Shown here: positions 1-7,578 of the stretch, in pieces
Layout: the number at the start of each line of letters is the position of its first letter
How positions within the stretch are numbered: position 1 is the first letter of the stretch
From: Chitinispirillales bacterium
GTDB lineage: Bacteria; Fibrobacterota; Chitinivibrionia; Chitinivibrionales; Chitinispirillaceae
Direction of reading: 5' to 3'
Assembly: GCA_031254105.1 (NCBI GenBank)
Contig: JAIRVB010000045.1
Location: 1-36,180 of the forward strand
Length of the DNA stretch: 36,180 bases
The notes under the pieces: model-generated
Database searches by the model: none
Told to the model about the DNA's origin: nothing
What the model saw: only the letters and a program-made list of their open reading frames with translations
Made by a program: the position numbers and the translations under genes

Positions 1-1
1 T

Positions 2-589
2 TACGAGAAACTGTACAGCGGCAAAGATAAATACCGTAAAGAACGGATGCAGATTCCGCATTGCGAGTTTATTGTTTTGTACAATGGCAAAGAGGATATT
101 CCCGATGATCGCACATTCAGGTTGTCGGATATGTATATTAAGAGCAGTAAGAAGAACCGGATGGGAAAACTTGAGCTTGAGGTTAAAGTTTTAAATATCA
201 ATAAGGGGCGCAATGTTGAGATAGCGAAGAGGAGCAAAACGCTTTCAGATTACGAAACGTTCATAGATGTTATCCGGAAACATCAAAAGAAAACGGATAA
301 CTTAGATGAAGCGGTAAAACTTGCAGTAAAAGAGTGTATTAAACGTAGTATCTTAAAAGGATTCTTGCAAACCCACGCGACGGAGATTGAGAATATGATT
401 TTTGGAGAATGGGACAGCGCCGAAGAGTTGAAGGTAGTAAAAGAAGAGGGCAGACAAAAGGGCATAAAAGAGGGCATTGAAAAGGGCAAAAAAGAGGGGG
501 CCCAAGAGCTTGCCAAACTCATTCAAAAAGGTGTTCCTTTGCCGGAAGCTATGAAAAAGCTTGGTATAAAACCCGCGAGGAAAAAATAG
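2..589 (+). CDS. Rpn-family nuclease / putative transposase, 5'-truncated by the window edge
   Basis: The reading frame is open from base 2, so the N-terminal part lies outside the window; the first internal ATG is at 47. The visible part has the style of the Rpn (recombination-promoting nuclease, PD-(D/E)XK transposase-like) family: a core with LELEVKVLNINKG, then YETFIDVIRKHQ, then a helical region. The C-terminus is a charged segment rich in EG, KG and KEG (EEGRQKGIKEGIEKGKKEG) followed by a short helix with LPEAMKKLGI, which is typical of these proteins. Family members cleave DNA and promote RecA-independent recombination, and are usually multicopy. The nuclease motif itself is mostly upstream of the window, so catalytic integrity cannot be judged. 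Family assignment is fairly secure; activity is not. Confidence 0.75.
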   Translation, partial: YEKLYSGKDKYRKERMQIPHCEFIVLYNGKEDIPDDRTFRLSDMYIKSSKKNRMGKLELEVKVLNINKGRNVEIAKRSKTLSDYETFIDVIRKHQKKTDNLDEAVKLAVKECIKRSILKGFLQTHATEIENMIFGEWDSAEELKVVKEEGRQKGIKEGIEKGKKEGAQELAKLIQKGVPLPEAMKKLGIKPARKK

Positions 590-612
590 GGCGCACGAGG
601 GTTAGTGGTTGT

Positions 613-853
613 TTAGAAATCGCTCAAATAAAACTGCCCGCTTCCCCCCGCCTTTTTATATTTCCTCTTAACTTTGGCAAAGAACCTGCTTCTGCTTCCT
701 ACGTCTACCCCGCTGTTCTTTGAGTTCCGGTAAAGCCTGTCCACTTCCGCCCTGTCAATCTTGCGGCTTTTACTCAAGTAAGCATTAATCGCGCTGTCAA
801 CCGTAAGATTCGCCCGTTTTTTCTTTTGACTTTGACTTTATCTTAGTCCTCAT
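613..853 (-). pseudogene. Small basic protein gene, apparently frameshifted, unrecognised
   Basis: On the minus strand a 74-codon open frame runs from 837 to the stop at 613-615. It encodes a coding-like, basic product containing LTVDSAINAYLSKSRK, AEVDRLYRN and QFYLSDF, but it has no ATG. A minus-strand ATG at 853-851 opens another frame for 12 codons (MRTKIKSKSKEK), which joins the long frame if one base is skipped in a run of six A (plus-strand T817-T822). The joined product would be about 79 residues. No Shine-Dalgarno sequence precedes the ATG. The start is divergent from acpS, 15 bp away. I do not recognise the family. It may be a frameshifted pseudogene, a case of slippage, or a sequencing error in a homopolymer. 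Confidence 0.35.
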
Positions 854-868
854 TTATAATTTAAATAT

Positions 869-1270
869 ATGCGACCACAGACACAAAAAACACAGATAAA
901 AGGTCTTGGCATAGATATTGTAGAAATAGCCCGCATATCCCGTATGGCGGATAAATATGGCCGGCAGTTTCTGCAGAAAATCTACACTGCCGCAGAGATA
1001 GATTTTTGTTTGGCCAAAGCGCTGCCTGGAGTTCATTTTGCCGGCCGCTGGGCCGTTAAGGAGGCGTTTTACAAGGCACTGCCGCAGAATATCCAGCCAT
1101 TTTCATCATGGAAAAGCATTCAGGTGCTCTCAGGAGAACGCGGCAAACCTTATGTTGATGTTTGTGAGCGGAAATTGCAGAATGCGCTGTATGAAGCTTG
1201 TATCTCTTCAATCCACATGTCGATAAGCCATGAACGCAGTCACTGTGCGGCGGTTGTAATGCTTGAATGA
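869..1270 (+). CDS. acpS: Holo-[acyl-carrier-protein] synthase
   Basis: The product transfers the 4'-phosphopantetheine arm of CoA to the active-site serine of acyl carrier protein, activating ACP for fatty acid synthesis in the cytoplasm. At 133 residues it is close to the usual AcpS length. The N-terminal motif GIDIVEI (14-20) carries the metal-binding Asp16. The second signature, GRWAVKEAFYKAL (about 59-71), contains catalytic Glu65. A SISHE motif lies near residue 117. The ATG at 869 is the only ATG before the first motif, and a few extra residues precede GLGIDIVEI. No clear Shine-Dalgarno is visible. It stands alone, divergent from a small broken gene and 168 bp before the next plus-strand gene. 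Confidence 0.93.
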   Translation: MRPQTQKTQIKGLGIDIVEIARISRMADKYGRQFLQKIYTAAEIDFCLAKALPGVHFAGRWAVKEAFYKALPQNIQPFSSWKSIQVLSGERGKPYVDVCERKLQNALYEACISSIHMSISHERSHCAAVVMLE

Positions 1271-1438
1271 ACTTTTACGCTTGCGTGAGTTATGTTTTTA
1301 TGATATATTATTATATGGTAGAACACAATTAATCGCGCCTGACATTGAGTTTGTGTGTAAGTTGCAAATGGGGAGCGGACACACAGGTTTGCCCGTAAGA
1401 TAAAGCGCCGTCAGAGATTCAGAGGAGCGCAATATATT

Positions 1439-2395
1439 ATGAAAAAAGTATTCAGCAGCTGTTTAACCGCTTATCTTAGCTTTCATTTGATATTCGGCGC
1501 CGGTTTCATTTCCGCCGATGATGATTACTGGGGCGATTTTGACTCCTCCGCTCCTCTTAATATGCCTGAGCCGGAACCGGTTTATGAGCAGCCTCAAGGC
1601 CAGAGTTACGATGAACCGCAGTATCAACCGGGGCAATACAGTGAGCCGCCCCCCTTGGATCATGCTGCTCCATCAACCTATTATGATATACCTGTCTATG
1701 AGCCGGTACCATCGTATCAGCAGGAACCCTCTTACGGCAATTTTGAACCGTATGTTTCTCCCATGGATGAGTTGCCCGCGGAATCAAACTATGTTTCGGT
1801 TATTAAAAGCAACCGTCTTTATGACAGCGAATTTCAGGACGCTGTTATTGAAGGTCTGCAGTTTTCCTCAGAACCCGGCGGTACGGAGGATGAGGTAATT
1901 ATATCATGTTATTTTATTTTCAGGGATAAGCCTACAAGTTATTTTTACGATCTTAACCGTAAAGATAAAAAACTGGTTTTTGAATTCGCGGACGCGAGAA
2001 CCGGCTCCTCTCCCGTTCAGGTGACCGAGCAGTCTCCTATCAAGGGAATCGTTATAGAGGAGATGCAAGTAGACGCAAATAAAGAGATTAAAGGGCTTAA
2101 TCCGGAATGGCATAACTATATTCGAGTTACTATGAACCTGAGCCATATCCCTGTAATTTCCGTCAGTGATGAACAGAACATTATCTCTTTTAAGTACAGA
2201 TGGACTACCAATCCTGAAAAATATCCTCAGTACATCGAACCCAATAGATTTCCGCTCGTGTTCTGGCTTTCCGGCGGAGCTTTGGGAGCCATTGGCATCG
2301 GTCTGCTCACTTACTTCCTGATACCCAAAAAGGAAAATGTGATTGACCCTACGCTGCCGATTGATGATCTTCCGGTACGTCCGGCAAGTAAGTAA
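1439..2395 (+). CDS. Secreted or membrane-anchored protein with Pro/Tyr-rich linker and AMIN-like domain
   Basis: This 318-residue product begins with a signal peptide (about 1-26, ending GFISA), so it is exported. Residues 30-100 form a low-complexity linker rich in Pro, Glu, Tyr and Gln. Residues about 110-265 look like an AMIN-type beta fold: FYDLNRKDKKLVFEFADAR, a central SPIKGIVIEEMQVD strand pair, and an IRVTMNLSHIPVISV segment resembling the end of AMIN domains, which bind peptidoglycan or secretin-associated partners. A hydrophobic segment (about 271-294) with Gly-rich packing is followed by a short KK-containing tail with Pro. The ATG follows GAGGAG at a longish spacing of 11. The AMIN assignment is inferred from strand pattern only. 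An envelope role fits the neighbouring PASTA and lipoprotein genes. Confidence 0.7.
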   Translation: MKKVFSSCLTAYLSFHLIFGAGFISADDDYWGDFDSSAPLNMPEPEPVYEQPQGQSYDEPQYQPGQYSEPPPLDHAAPSTYYDIPVYEPVPSYQQEPSYGNFEPYVSPMDELPAESNYVSVIKSNRLYDSEFQDAVIEGLQFSSEPGGTEDEVIISCYFIFRDKPTSYFYDLNRKDKKLVFEFADARTGSSPVQVTEQSPIKGIVIEEMQVDANKEIKGLNPEWHNYIRVTMNLSHIPVISVSDEQNIISFKYRWTTNPEKYPQYIEPNRFPLVFWLSGGALGAIGIGLLTYFLIPKKENVIDPTLPIDDLPVRPASK

Positions 2396-2479
2396 TTTTA
2401 GATGATAGTAAACATCAATCCGTTTTAACTGCAGCATCCTGCCGCTTACATACCTTACATCCCGGCTGCGGCGGGACAT

Positions 2480-2584
2480 ATGGAAAAAGCGGTGTCAGGT
2501 TACCGCCCTTACAAGACGCCTCTCCACGTACATCTGCCGTCTGTGGACATCATGCGCCCCCCGCGCAGCAATAATCACTACTAA
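2480..2584 (+). CDS. Possible 34-residue small ORF
   Basis: ATG 2480 opens 34 codons ending at TAA 2582-2584. The product is rich in Pro, His and Tyr, and the frame stays open upstream back to a TAA just before position 2430. No Shine-Dalgarno sequence is visible and no family is recognised. It may be a small protein, a decayed tail of the preceding Pro-rich protein, or chance. Confidence 0.15.
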   Translation: MEKAVSGYRPYKTPLHVHLPSVDIMRPPRSNNHY

Positions 2585-2589
2585 AATGG

Positions 2590-2611
2590 AATTTCACCAT
2601 GGGATGAAATT
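2590..2611. repeat. Small inverted repeat upstream of the PASTA gene
   Basis: AATTTCA and TGAAATT are perfectly complementary 7-base arms around CCATGGGA, with a T/A-rich stretch (TATTTTATTA) following. It could act as a weak terminator for the upstream gene or as a regulator site for the PASTA gene 108 bp downstream. The stem is short and AT-rich, so either role is uncertain. Confidence 0.3.
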
Positions 2612-2718
2612 ATTTTATTAGATTGTATTATTTCGCATCTAATTTATGGAGATAGACGTGACAGACACGGTTTGTCACCCTTACTAAAAAATCTCGACAT
2701 AAGGAAACGGTTCCTCAA

Positions 2719-3495
2719 ATGAAAAAGACAAAAAATTATACAATCAGCATTCCTGTGAAGATTTTCTGGTTGGTTTATGTTCCGCTTGGTCTTGTGTTGA
2801 GCTGCGCGGGGATATTGGCCGGAATTTTCGCGGTTGACCGTTTTGTGATGCCTAAAATAGCCGGGGTTGACCGTGATATGGTAGCTATTCCCGATGTACA
2901 GGGAGTTCCTTATGAGGATGGACGTAACAAGCTTTTTGGCGTGGGACTTTTAACAGAGATTAGAGGTCGGGAGTTTGACGACAAAGTTGCCGATGGTTCT
3001 ATAATTGACCAATTCCCGGAAGCGGGTGCAATGGTTAAAAAGGGGAGAAAAATCGCCGTTACTGTGAGCCGCGGCAATGAGGTTGCGGTGATTCCGCCGC
3101 TCCGCCAGCTCTCAGAGCGTCAGGCGCGTCTGGAACTTAGAAAAAGCGGCTTTTCTGTGGGCAGGGTGAGAAAGGCCTACTCCGAGTCTCATCCGGTTGA
3201 TCAGGTTATTGAATCGTTTCCTCCTGCCGGTACCGCAATATCACGGGCTTTAGAGGTTGAACTTGTGATTTCACGGGGAGCGCGGCCAACTCATAGCGAA
3301 GTTCCGAATATTATTGGCGAGAGTCTTTCAGAAGCCCGCAAAGCTATAGAAGAGGCAGGGCTGAGGGTTGGAAAAGTTGACTATCAGAATAATCCCGCTC
3401 TTGTACCCGGAACGGTTGTGTCGCAATCAGCGGCTCCCGGAAGCAGAGTTCCGCTTGACAGCTCGCTGGATCTGGTGATCTCCGCGATCCGTTAA
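2719..3495 (+). CDS. Membrane-anchored triple-PASTA-domain protein
   Basis: This 258-residue protein has a short basic cytoplasmic N-terminus, one transmembrane segment (about 14-38) and three consecutive PASTA domains outside the membrane: about 56-120 (IPDVQGVPYEDGRNKL ... VTVSRG), about 123-188 (ending VELVISRG) and about 193-257 (VPNIIGESLSEARKAIEEAG ... LDLVISAI). PASTA domains bind peptidoglycan fragments or lipid II in PknB-type kinases and some penicillin-binding proteins. Here no kinase or transpeptidase domain is attached. Such stand-alone PASTA proteins are common in FCB-type bacteria. The ATG at 2719 has AAGGAAACGG upstream. A peptidoglycan-binding role at the inner membrane is inferred; the gene sits amid other envelope genes. 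Confidence 0.85.
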   Translation: MKKTKNYTISIPVKIFWLVYVPLGLVLSCAGILAGIFAVDRFVMPKIAGVDRDMVAIPDVQGVPYEDGRNKLFGVGLLTEIRGREFDDKVADGSIIDQFPEAGAMVKKGRKIAVTVSRGNEVAVIPPLRQLSERQARLELRKSGFSVGRVRKAYSESHPVDQVIESFPPAGTAISRALEVELVISRGARPTHSEVPNIIGESLSEARKAIEEAGLRVGKVDYQNNPALVPGTVVSQSAAPGSRVPLDSSLDLVISAIR

Positions 3496-3572
3496 TAAAC
3501 AAAAAACGTAGCCGTAATCAGGAGCTGCGGGACGCTAACCGCGCACGCGCGCCTGAAAAAAGGGGGAAAACT

Positions 3573-5339
3573 GTGAATGGATGCCGCGGCAGAGTAACTT
3601 TGGCAAATGCGTGTTTTAATCGCGCGTTCCTTGCCCTGCTCCTTTTTTTAGGCGGATGCGCCTCAACAAACCGTTTTCCTGTGATTACATCACCCCGCCC
3701 GGTTGACAATAAAGATAGAATCCACATGGCACAGGATCATTTTGTTCTCGCCCGCGATTATGAGAGGCGCGGTATGCCCGAGATGGCAGGACGTCTTTAT
3801 GAAACCGCTTTTGAGTATATGCCTGAGTCCCGGTTCCTTCGTAAAGTTCTTGTCAACAAATACATTCAGGCACAGGAGCATGATAAAGCGCTCTCCCTGT
3901 TTAAGAATAGTAAACTCTCTGATCTGGATTCCGAGGAGAAGCGAGTACTTGGTCTGGTATATGCGCGCGCAGGAGAGCTTGCGAAGGCCGCAGAGGCGAT
4001 TGAGTCTCTTGAGAGAGAGATGGGCGGAGAGGAGATCTATTCACTGGCGGTTCTTTATGAGTCGCTTGGACTTAGGGACAAGTCGCTTGCCGCTTTCAGA
4101 CAGTTTTTTTGCGGCGGCGGGGATATGACATTTGGCGTGGGTGTGCGGCTCGTGCAGTTTAATATTGGCGAACGAAAACTTGATAACGCGGAGGATATTG
4201 CTGTTGTTTTGCGTGACTGTTTTCCGCAAAACGCCGAAGCGGTAACATTGCTTGGGACTGTAAAATATCTTAAACGAGACACGTTAAAAGCTGTTGAATG
4301 CTTTAACGCGGCTCTTGTAATGGACTCTCTCAACGAAGAAGCCTTGCGTACACTTGCGCATCTGCGTGTTGTCAGAGAGGAGTACAGCGAAGCGGTTTCT
4401 GTTTACAAGCGCCTTGTCAGCCTGAGTGAAAACGGAAGAGTATACCGCCGCGGACTTGCGTTTATGCTTTTCCACATCAAAGATTTTGAGGGAGCGGAGG
4501 CGCTTTTAGATACTATCATACAGGAGAGAACAGAACATGAAATAGCGCCTCCCGCGCTTAAGGAACTGCATCTTTACCGCGGACTTATCTACTCTCAAAC
4601 CGAAAGACGGGAGATGGCCGCGCAAGAGTTTCAGACAGCGCTTGCTATCGACTCACTTTACGAAGACGCATGGAAAGAGCTCTGCTTTCTTTACATAACG
4701 GCAAAAGAGAAAGAAAAAGCTCTTGCCGGCGTCGAACAATATGTGGCGGCTCTTCCGCTGTCCGGAACAGGATGGAGATTTTCCGGATACGTACTTAACA
4801 TGCAGGAGAAATATGAACAGGCGGCTGTCTCTCTTAAAAAAGCGGTAAGTATCGACTCCTCAGATCATTTCGCCTGGTTTGAGCTTGGAAGCTCGCTTGA
4901 AAGACTCAAGCGCATTGACGAAGCGGCTGATGCTTTCAGAAAGGTACTTGCTCTTAATCCCCGCGATGCTCACGCATCAAACTATCTGGGTTATATGTGG
5001 GCTGAGAATGGGATAATGCTTGACAGCGCAAAAACGCTTATTGAAGACGCGCTTGAAAAGGATCCGCAAAACGGAGCGTTCCTTGATTCCTACGCCTGGG
5101 TTTTTTATCAGCTTGGCGATTACCAGAAGGCCCATCACTACATGAAAGAAGCCCTTAAGCATATTGACAATGACCCTGTTCCATATGCTCATATGGGAGA
5201 CATTTTATTTAAGCTTAAGGAGTACAAGCAGGCGCAGGACGCGTATAAACGCGCAGTTGAGCTTAAATCCGAAGAATCCGAGCGGATACAAGCCAGACTT
5301 CTTGAGATAAATACGTTTATTAGCAGAGAGGGGCGCTGA
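3573..5339 (+). CDS. TPR-repeat lipoprotein
   Basis: This 588-residue product has a lipoprotein signal peptide with lipobox LGGC (Cys29), so it should be lipid-anchored on the periplasmic side or at the outer membrane. The rest is built of tetratricopeptide repeats of about 34 residues, clearest at 370-560 (AWKELCFLYITAKEKEKAL, AWFELGSSLERLKRIDEAA, AHASNYLGYMWAENG, AYAHMGDILFKLKEYKQA). TPR arrays are scaffolds for protein complexes such as outer-membrane or cell-wall machines. The start is GTG 3573, chosen because AGGGGG lies six bases upstream and no ATG precedes the signal peptide. The stop abuts the TTG start of the next lipoprotein gene, so the two are almost certainly co-transcribed and translationally coupled. 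The specific partner is unknown. Confidence 0.85.
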   Translation: MNGCRGRVTLANACFNRAFLALLLFLGGCASTNRFPVITSPRPVDNKDRIHMAQDHFVLARDYERRGMPEMAGRLYETAFEYMPESRFLRKVLVNKYIQAQEHDKALSLFKNSKLSDLDSEEKRVLGLVYARAGELAKAAEAIESLEREMGGEEIYSLAVLYESLGLRDKSLAAFRQFFCGGGDMTFGVGVRLVQFNIGERKLDNAEDIAVVLRDCFPQNAEAVTLLGTVKYLKRDTLKAVECFNAALVMDSLNEEALRTLAHLRVVREEYSEAVSVYKRLVSLSENGRVYRRGLAFMLFHIKDFEGAEALLDTIIQERTEHEIAPPALKELHLYRGLIYSQTERREMAAQEFQTALAIDSLYEDAWKELCFLYITAKEKEKALAGVEQYVAALPLSGTGWRFSGYVLNMQEKYEQAAVSLKKAVSIDSSDHFAWFELGSSLERLKRIDEAADAFRKVLALNPRDAHASNYLGYMWAENGIMLDSAKTLIEDALEKDPQNGAFLDSYAWVFYQLGDYQKAHHYMKEALKHIDNDPVPYAHMGDILFKLKEYKQAQDAYKRAVELKSEESERIQARLLEINTFISREGR

Positions 5340-6041
5340 TTGATTTTTTTGGTTAGAGCGGCGGCGCTTTTTTTGATTATTCTGCTTACCGGATGCTCAC
5401 GTCAGTTTCATCTTCAGACAGCACTGGATGAAGGGCGCACGCAGTTTGCTATTGCGGGGGCTGTACAGGAGATTACTGATTTTAAAGGCTCCGGCGTCAT
5501 AACGATAGCGGAAAATGGGAAGCGCTCCTCAGGACGCTGTGATGTACGTTTTAAATCGGGTAATGAATTCAAGATGCAGGTTTACTCGCCCTTTGGCACT
5601 ACTGCGGCGCGTGTAGACGCGGATAGTTCAGGCGGTTATTTAAGCGCCGGCAATGATCATTATAATTTTATGCTTGAAGACAATATGCAAGCGGTGCCGC
5701 TTGGATGGGGACGGCATCTTACTTTTGCCCAATTCATTCAGATTCTTATCGGTAAAATGCCCGGTGAACTGAATCAACTCGCCTCACGCCCTGATTCGCT
5801 GAGTTTTGACAAGAAGGCTGCCGTTGCTATATGGAGTTCAGATACTCTTGCTGTACAAGCTCGCATAGACAGAAAGAGCGAAACTGTAGAGCGTGTTACG
5901 CTTGACTATAATCTTAACGGAGATACATTTACACTGCAGTTCGCCCGCTTTAAAAACGGACTTGCCGGTGAAATAGTTATTCGTAGCGACAGCAAAAACT
6001 ATATTTCTTTGAAATACGACACTTTCAAGGTAATTAAATAA
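5340..6041 (+). CDS. LolB-like outer-membrane lipoprotein
   Basis: The 233-residue product carries a lipoprotein signal with lipobox LTGC (Cys19). The following region (FKGSGVITIAENGKRSSGRCDVRF, FKMQVYSPFGTTAARVDAD, then a beta-rich C-terminus with VTLDYNLNGDTFTLQFARF) resembles the half-barrel of LolB and DUF4292-type lipoproteins, which accept lipoproteins and insert them into the outer membrane. The start is TTG 5340, directly after the previous stop codon, with AGAGAGGGG six bases upstream; no ATG is available. Its stop codon (6039-6041) overlaps the left edge of a 190-bp inverted-repeat element that continues into the next gene. LolB-like function is inferred from fold style and location. 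Confidence 0.7.
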   Translation: MIFLVRAAALFLIILLTGCSRQFHLQTALDEGRTQFAIAGAVQEITDFKGSGVITIAENGKRSSGRCDVRFKSGNEFKMQVYSPFGTTAARVDADSSGGYLSAGNDHYNFMLEDNMQAVPLGWGRHLTFAQFIQILIGKMPGELNQLASRPDSLSFDKKAAVAIWSSDTLAVQARIDRKSETVERVTLDYNLNGDTFTLQFARFKNGLAGEIVIRSDSKNYISLKYDTFKVIK

Positions 6042-6229
6042 TAATGCAGAATGCAGAATGCAGAAATAAAAAAACAGCGGATTCCCGCTTTCGCGGATAT
6101 GGCGGCGGGGAGTACGCAAGAGGTATGGAGTACGTCACTCCCGCGAACGCGGGAGTCTATTGTTCTTATTCTGCGATTGATTCCCCAAGACGCTCTTACA
6201 CATTTCTGCATTATGCATTATGCATTATT
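6040..6229. mobile_element. 190-bp MITE/REPIN-like element with 26-bp terminal inverted repeats
   Basis: The left end (6040-6065) contains three copies of an AATGCAGA-type word. The right end (6204-6229), read in reverse complement, matches it over 26 bases with two mismatches. Between them lie two REP-like palindromes in opposite orientation: one at 6068-6105 (core ATTCCCGC TTT CGCGG, minus sense) and one at 6133-6167, with perfect 9-base arms ACTCCCGCG and CGCGGGAGT around AA. Both palindromes are followed, in their own sense, by a TGTT plus T-rich stretch. Translated, they give the SRFRG and PANAGVY words familiar from dispersed palindromic repeats in many genomes. There is no transposase, so mobility would be in trans. 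The element supplies the ATG and part of the signal peptide of the next gene. Confidence 0.75.
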
Positions 6230-7195
6230 ATTTGTTTAATTTGTACCTCCCGCGCCCAGCACCCGGACGCGGGCACGACCGCTTTCCCATTTCTAAACCT
6301 TGGATACGAAGCAAGATCGGCAGCGATGGGCGGAGCGTCCGCTGCCATGCCGAATGAAGTTTATGGAATTTTATCAAATCCGGCTTCCATCGGATATGTA
6401 AATAAGACACAGATTATGGCAGGCTACCGGCAGATAATAATGGATATCCGGGGCGGTCCTCTTGGAGTTGTCTACCCCACATCAAAAGGCATCTTTGCGG
6501 CGAACCTGATAGCTTTGACGACAGGCGAATTCGATATTGTCAACGAAAACGGAATTGCGACTAAAGACCGCGCCAGAAGCAGTTATACTACCGGAGGCGT
6601 GAGCTGGGCGATGCTTCTTTATGAGAATCTGTCCGCCGGGATCACCCTTAAAGCGGTTTATCATAATTTGGAGGCAGGGGCGGAGAGGTACTCCGCCGAT
6701 GGATTCGCGCTTGATTGCGGCGTACAGTACCGTCTGTATAACGGACGGTTGATTTACGGAGCGGTTTTGCGAAATTTTGGTTTTGTACGCTCCGGTTATC
6801 TGAATGAGTTTAATGATTACCCCTTCCCATATGGAGTGGAAGCAGGCATCTCCTACGTCCCGCGCCATGTCTCAAATTTCCGCGTAGCCCTTGACGTAAA
6901 CAAAATGAAAGGCGATTATCTCAATTTTGAGCCAGGATTTGAATATACCCTCTTCAGTAATGTTTTCCTCAGAGGAGGATATACTTTCAGCTTCAAAGAT
7001 CTGGAAAAGACACTGGAAGTGTTTCGAGGGGAGCGGGATGAAAACCACCGCAAAACCAATATGAATACGCTCTCACTCGGCGGCGGCATGACCGCTCAAA
7101 TGGACAATGTAGATTTGAAGCTCGACGCCGCGTTCCAATTTTACTCAGATATATCAAGACCCTCCCTTATCCTATCTGTTACCGCAGCTTTTTAA
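6044..7195 (+). CDS. PorV/PorQ-like outer-membrane beta-barrel protein
   Basis: The mature part (about residue 75 onward) has the hallmarks of the PorV/PorQ (UPF0164-like) barrel family: FLNLGYEARSAAMGGASAAM, NPASIGYVNKTQIMAGYRQ, alternating hydrophobic strands, and a C-terminal aromatic (SVTAAF). PorV-type proteins act as outer-membrane shuttles or anchors, for example in type IX secretion, but no other T9SS component is in this window. The N-terminus is odd. The only in-frame ATGs (6044 and 6128) lie inside an inserted repeat element, giving about 70 extra residues before the signal-peptide-like LHYALCIIICLICTSRA. Part of that hydrophobic core is itself encoded by the element's right terminal repeat. 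The true start may be 6044, 6128 or a non-ATG codon near 6205. Confidence 0.75.
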   Translation: MQNAECRNKKTADSRFRGYGGGEYARGMEYVTPANAGVYCSYSAIDSPRRSYTFLHYALCIIICLICTSRAQHPDAGTTAFPFLNLGYEARSAAMGGASAAMPNEVYGILSNPASIGYVNKTQIMAGYRQIIMDIRGGPLGVVYPTSKGIFAANLIALTTGEFDIVNENGIATKDRARSSYTTGGVSWAMLLYENLSAGITLKAVYHNLEAGAERYSADGFALDCGVQYRLYNGRLIYGAVLRNFGFVRSGYLNEFNDYPFPYGVEAGISYVPRHVSNFRVALDVNKMKGDYLNFEPGFEYTLFSNVFLRGGYTFSFKDLEKTLEVFRGERDENHRKTNMNTLSLGGGMTAQMDNVDLKLDAAFQFYSDISRPSLILSVTAAF

Positions 7196-7414
7196 GCAAT
7201 GGTCTGCTGAAAAATAGAAAGATTCAAAAAAACTTTGCGACGGCTCTATATTGTTTGATGTGCGTTCTGCGGCAAATAAACTATCCGGCGGATATTGAGA
7301 TATATAATCGAAAGGATAGCCCTGCTGCCAGTAGTACGGGCGCGTAAATTACTTAAAAAAATTTGCCTTTCCATAGTGCCGTTATTTATATTGTTTGAGC
7401 TTTAAAAAGCGTCC
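7196..7414. other. Intergenic region and tRNA leader
   Basis: No gene is seen between the PorV-like gene and the tRNA. The last 55 bases contain the probable tRNA promoter. Confidence 0.5.
7363..7392 (+). promoter_or_regulatory. Probable sigma-70 promoter for tRNA-Glu
   Basis: TTGCCT (7363-7368) and TATATT (7387-7392) are separated by 18 bases. The expected start site near 7399 would leave a short leader of about 15 bases before the tRNA. The -10 is a good match and the -35 a partial one. Confidence 0.4.
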
Positions 7415-7489
<75 letters not shown>

Positions 7490-7524
7490 AAGGGATTCTT
7501 TCGAATGAGAGAATCCCTTTTTTT
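7490..7524 (+). terminator. Rho-independent terminator after tRNA-Glu
   Basis: AAGGGATTCT (7490-7499) is complementary to AGAATCCCTT (7510-7519), giving a 10-bp stem with a 10-base loop. A T-run to 7524 follows. It begins at the base after the tRNA CCA end. Confidence 0.9.
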
Positions 7525-7578
7525 ATCAGTTATGCGCAACGCCCCTGCGCGCCTGCCTGAGCTGGGTTGAACGGAAAT

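Larger units (their letters stand above)
2396..2718. other. 323-bp intergenic region between the AMIN-like and PASTA genes
   Basis: No recognised gene lies here. An open frame of 34 codons starts at ATG 2480 and stops at 2582-2584; its product is Pro- and His-rich with a PRSNNHY end, and it has no ribosome binding site. An imperfect stem (AATTTCA and TGAAATT around an 8-base loop, 2590-2611) followed by a T/A-rich stretch could be a weak terminator or an operator. The last 60 bases, with AAGGAAACGG near the PASTA start, form the leader of that gene. Confidence 0.4.

Noticed and set aside
1904-2479. 191-codon minus-strand open frame
   Set aside because: It lies almost wholly antisense to the AMIN-like gene, has no recognisable protein features and no ribosome binding site.
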